Part shown: one piece after another, positions 5,581-5,611 of the stretch | Layout of the letters: each line of letters starts with the position of its first letter | Numbering within the stretch: position 1 is the first letter of the stretch | Assembly: GCA_964543235.1 (NCBI GenBank) | Contig: CAZIXE010000117.1 | Coordinates: forward strand, 1-5,611 | Source: JANMMJ01 sp964543235 | GTDB lineage: Bacteria; Pseudomonadota; Alphaproteobacteria; Rhizobiales; Aestuariivirgaceae | DNA: 5,611 nucleotides | Direction: 5' to 3' | Notes under the pieces: model-generated | Told to the model about the DNA's origin: nothing | Database searches by the model: none | The model's input: only the letters and a program-made list of their open reading frames with translations | Translations under genes and position numbers: made by a program

Positions 5581-5611
5581 TGGCGATTTCCAGTTGACAC
5601 GAGGCATGATT

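Noticed and set aside
5594..5599. TTGACA as a -35 promoter element at the right edge
   Set aside because: The matching -10 would fall outside the window, and the same bases are better explained as remains of the 4Fe-4S gene.
5164..5607. 147-codon minus-strand open frame at the right edge
   Set aside because: It lies opposite the well-supported 4Fe-4S coding start and overlaps the DUF2934 N-terminus; no family motif is visible.

Overview
The window looks like chromosomal DNA from a high-GC alphaproteobacterium, most likely of the Rhizobiales/Hyphomicrobiales. The main reasons are a BacA/SbmA peptide transporter of the length seen in rhizobial BacA (419 residues), strongly GC-rich third codon positions, and a set of small proteins (DUF1059-like, DUF2934-like, divergent 4Fe-4S) common in that group. 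No tRNA, rRNA, insertion sequence, CRISPR array or phage gene is visible. The gene orientation alternates almost perfectly, so most genes appear to be single transcription units.

Layout. At the left edge (1-54, minus) is the N-terminus of a small DUF1059-like protein cut by the window. It diverges from a GlxA-type AraC-family regulator (195-1226, plus). That gene converges on an ATP-grasp protein of unknown substrate (1256-2713, minus). The ATP-grasp gene diverges from a small secreted c-type cytochrome (2857-3276, plus), and the shared 143-base spacer holds a perfect FNR/FixK-type half-site pair (TTGA-N6-TCAA) at 2791-2804. The cytochrome converges, with a single base between the two stop codons, on a 45-codon ORF (3278-3415, minus) with a good ribosome binding site. 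The BacA/SbmA transporter (3659-4918, plus) follows and ends in a strong GC hairpin that contains its stop codon; it converges on a DUF2934-type protein (4950-5189, minus). At the right edge (5425-5580, plus) is the N-terminal half of a divergent 4Fe-4S protein that stops before the expected last cysteine motif and looks frameshifted.

How the genes work together. No single pathway links them. The clearest functions are uptake of peptides across the inner membrane (BacA/SbmA), periplasmic electron transfer that may respond to oxygen (cytochrome c with an FNR-like box), and transcriptional control by a DJ-1/AraC fusion regulator. I see no convincing new multi-gene system. The best leads are the FNR-type box, the 45-codon ORF, the orphan ATP-grasp enzyme and the broken iron-sulfur gene.
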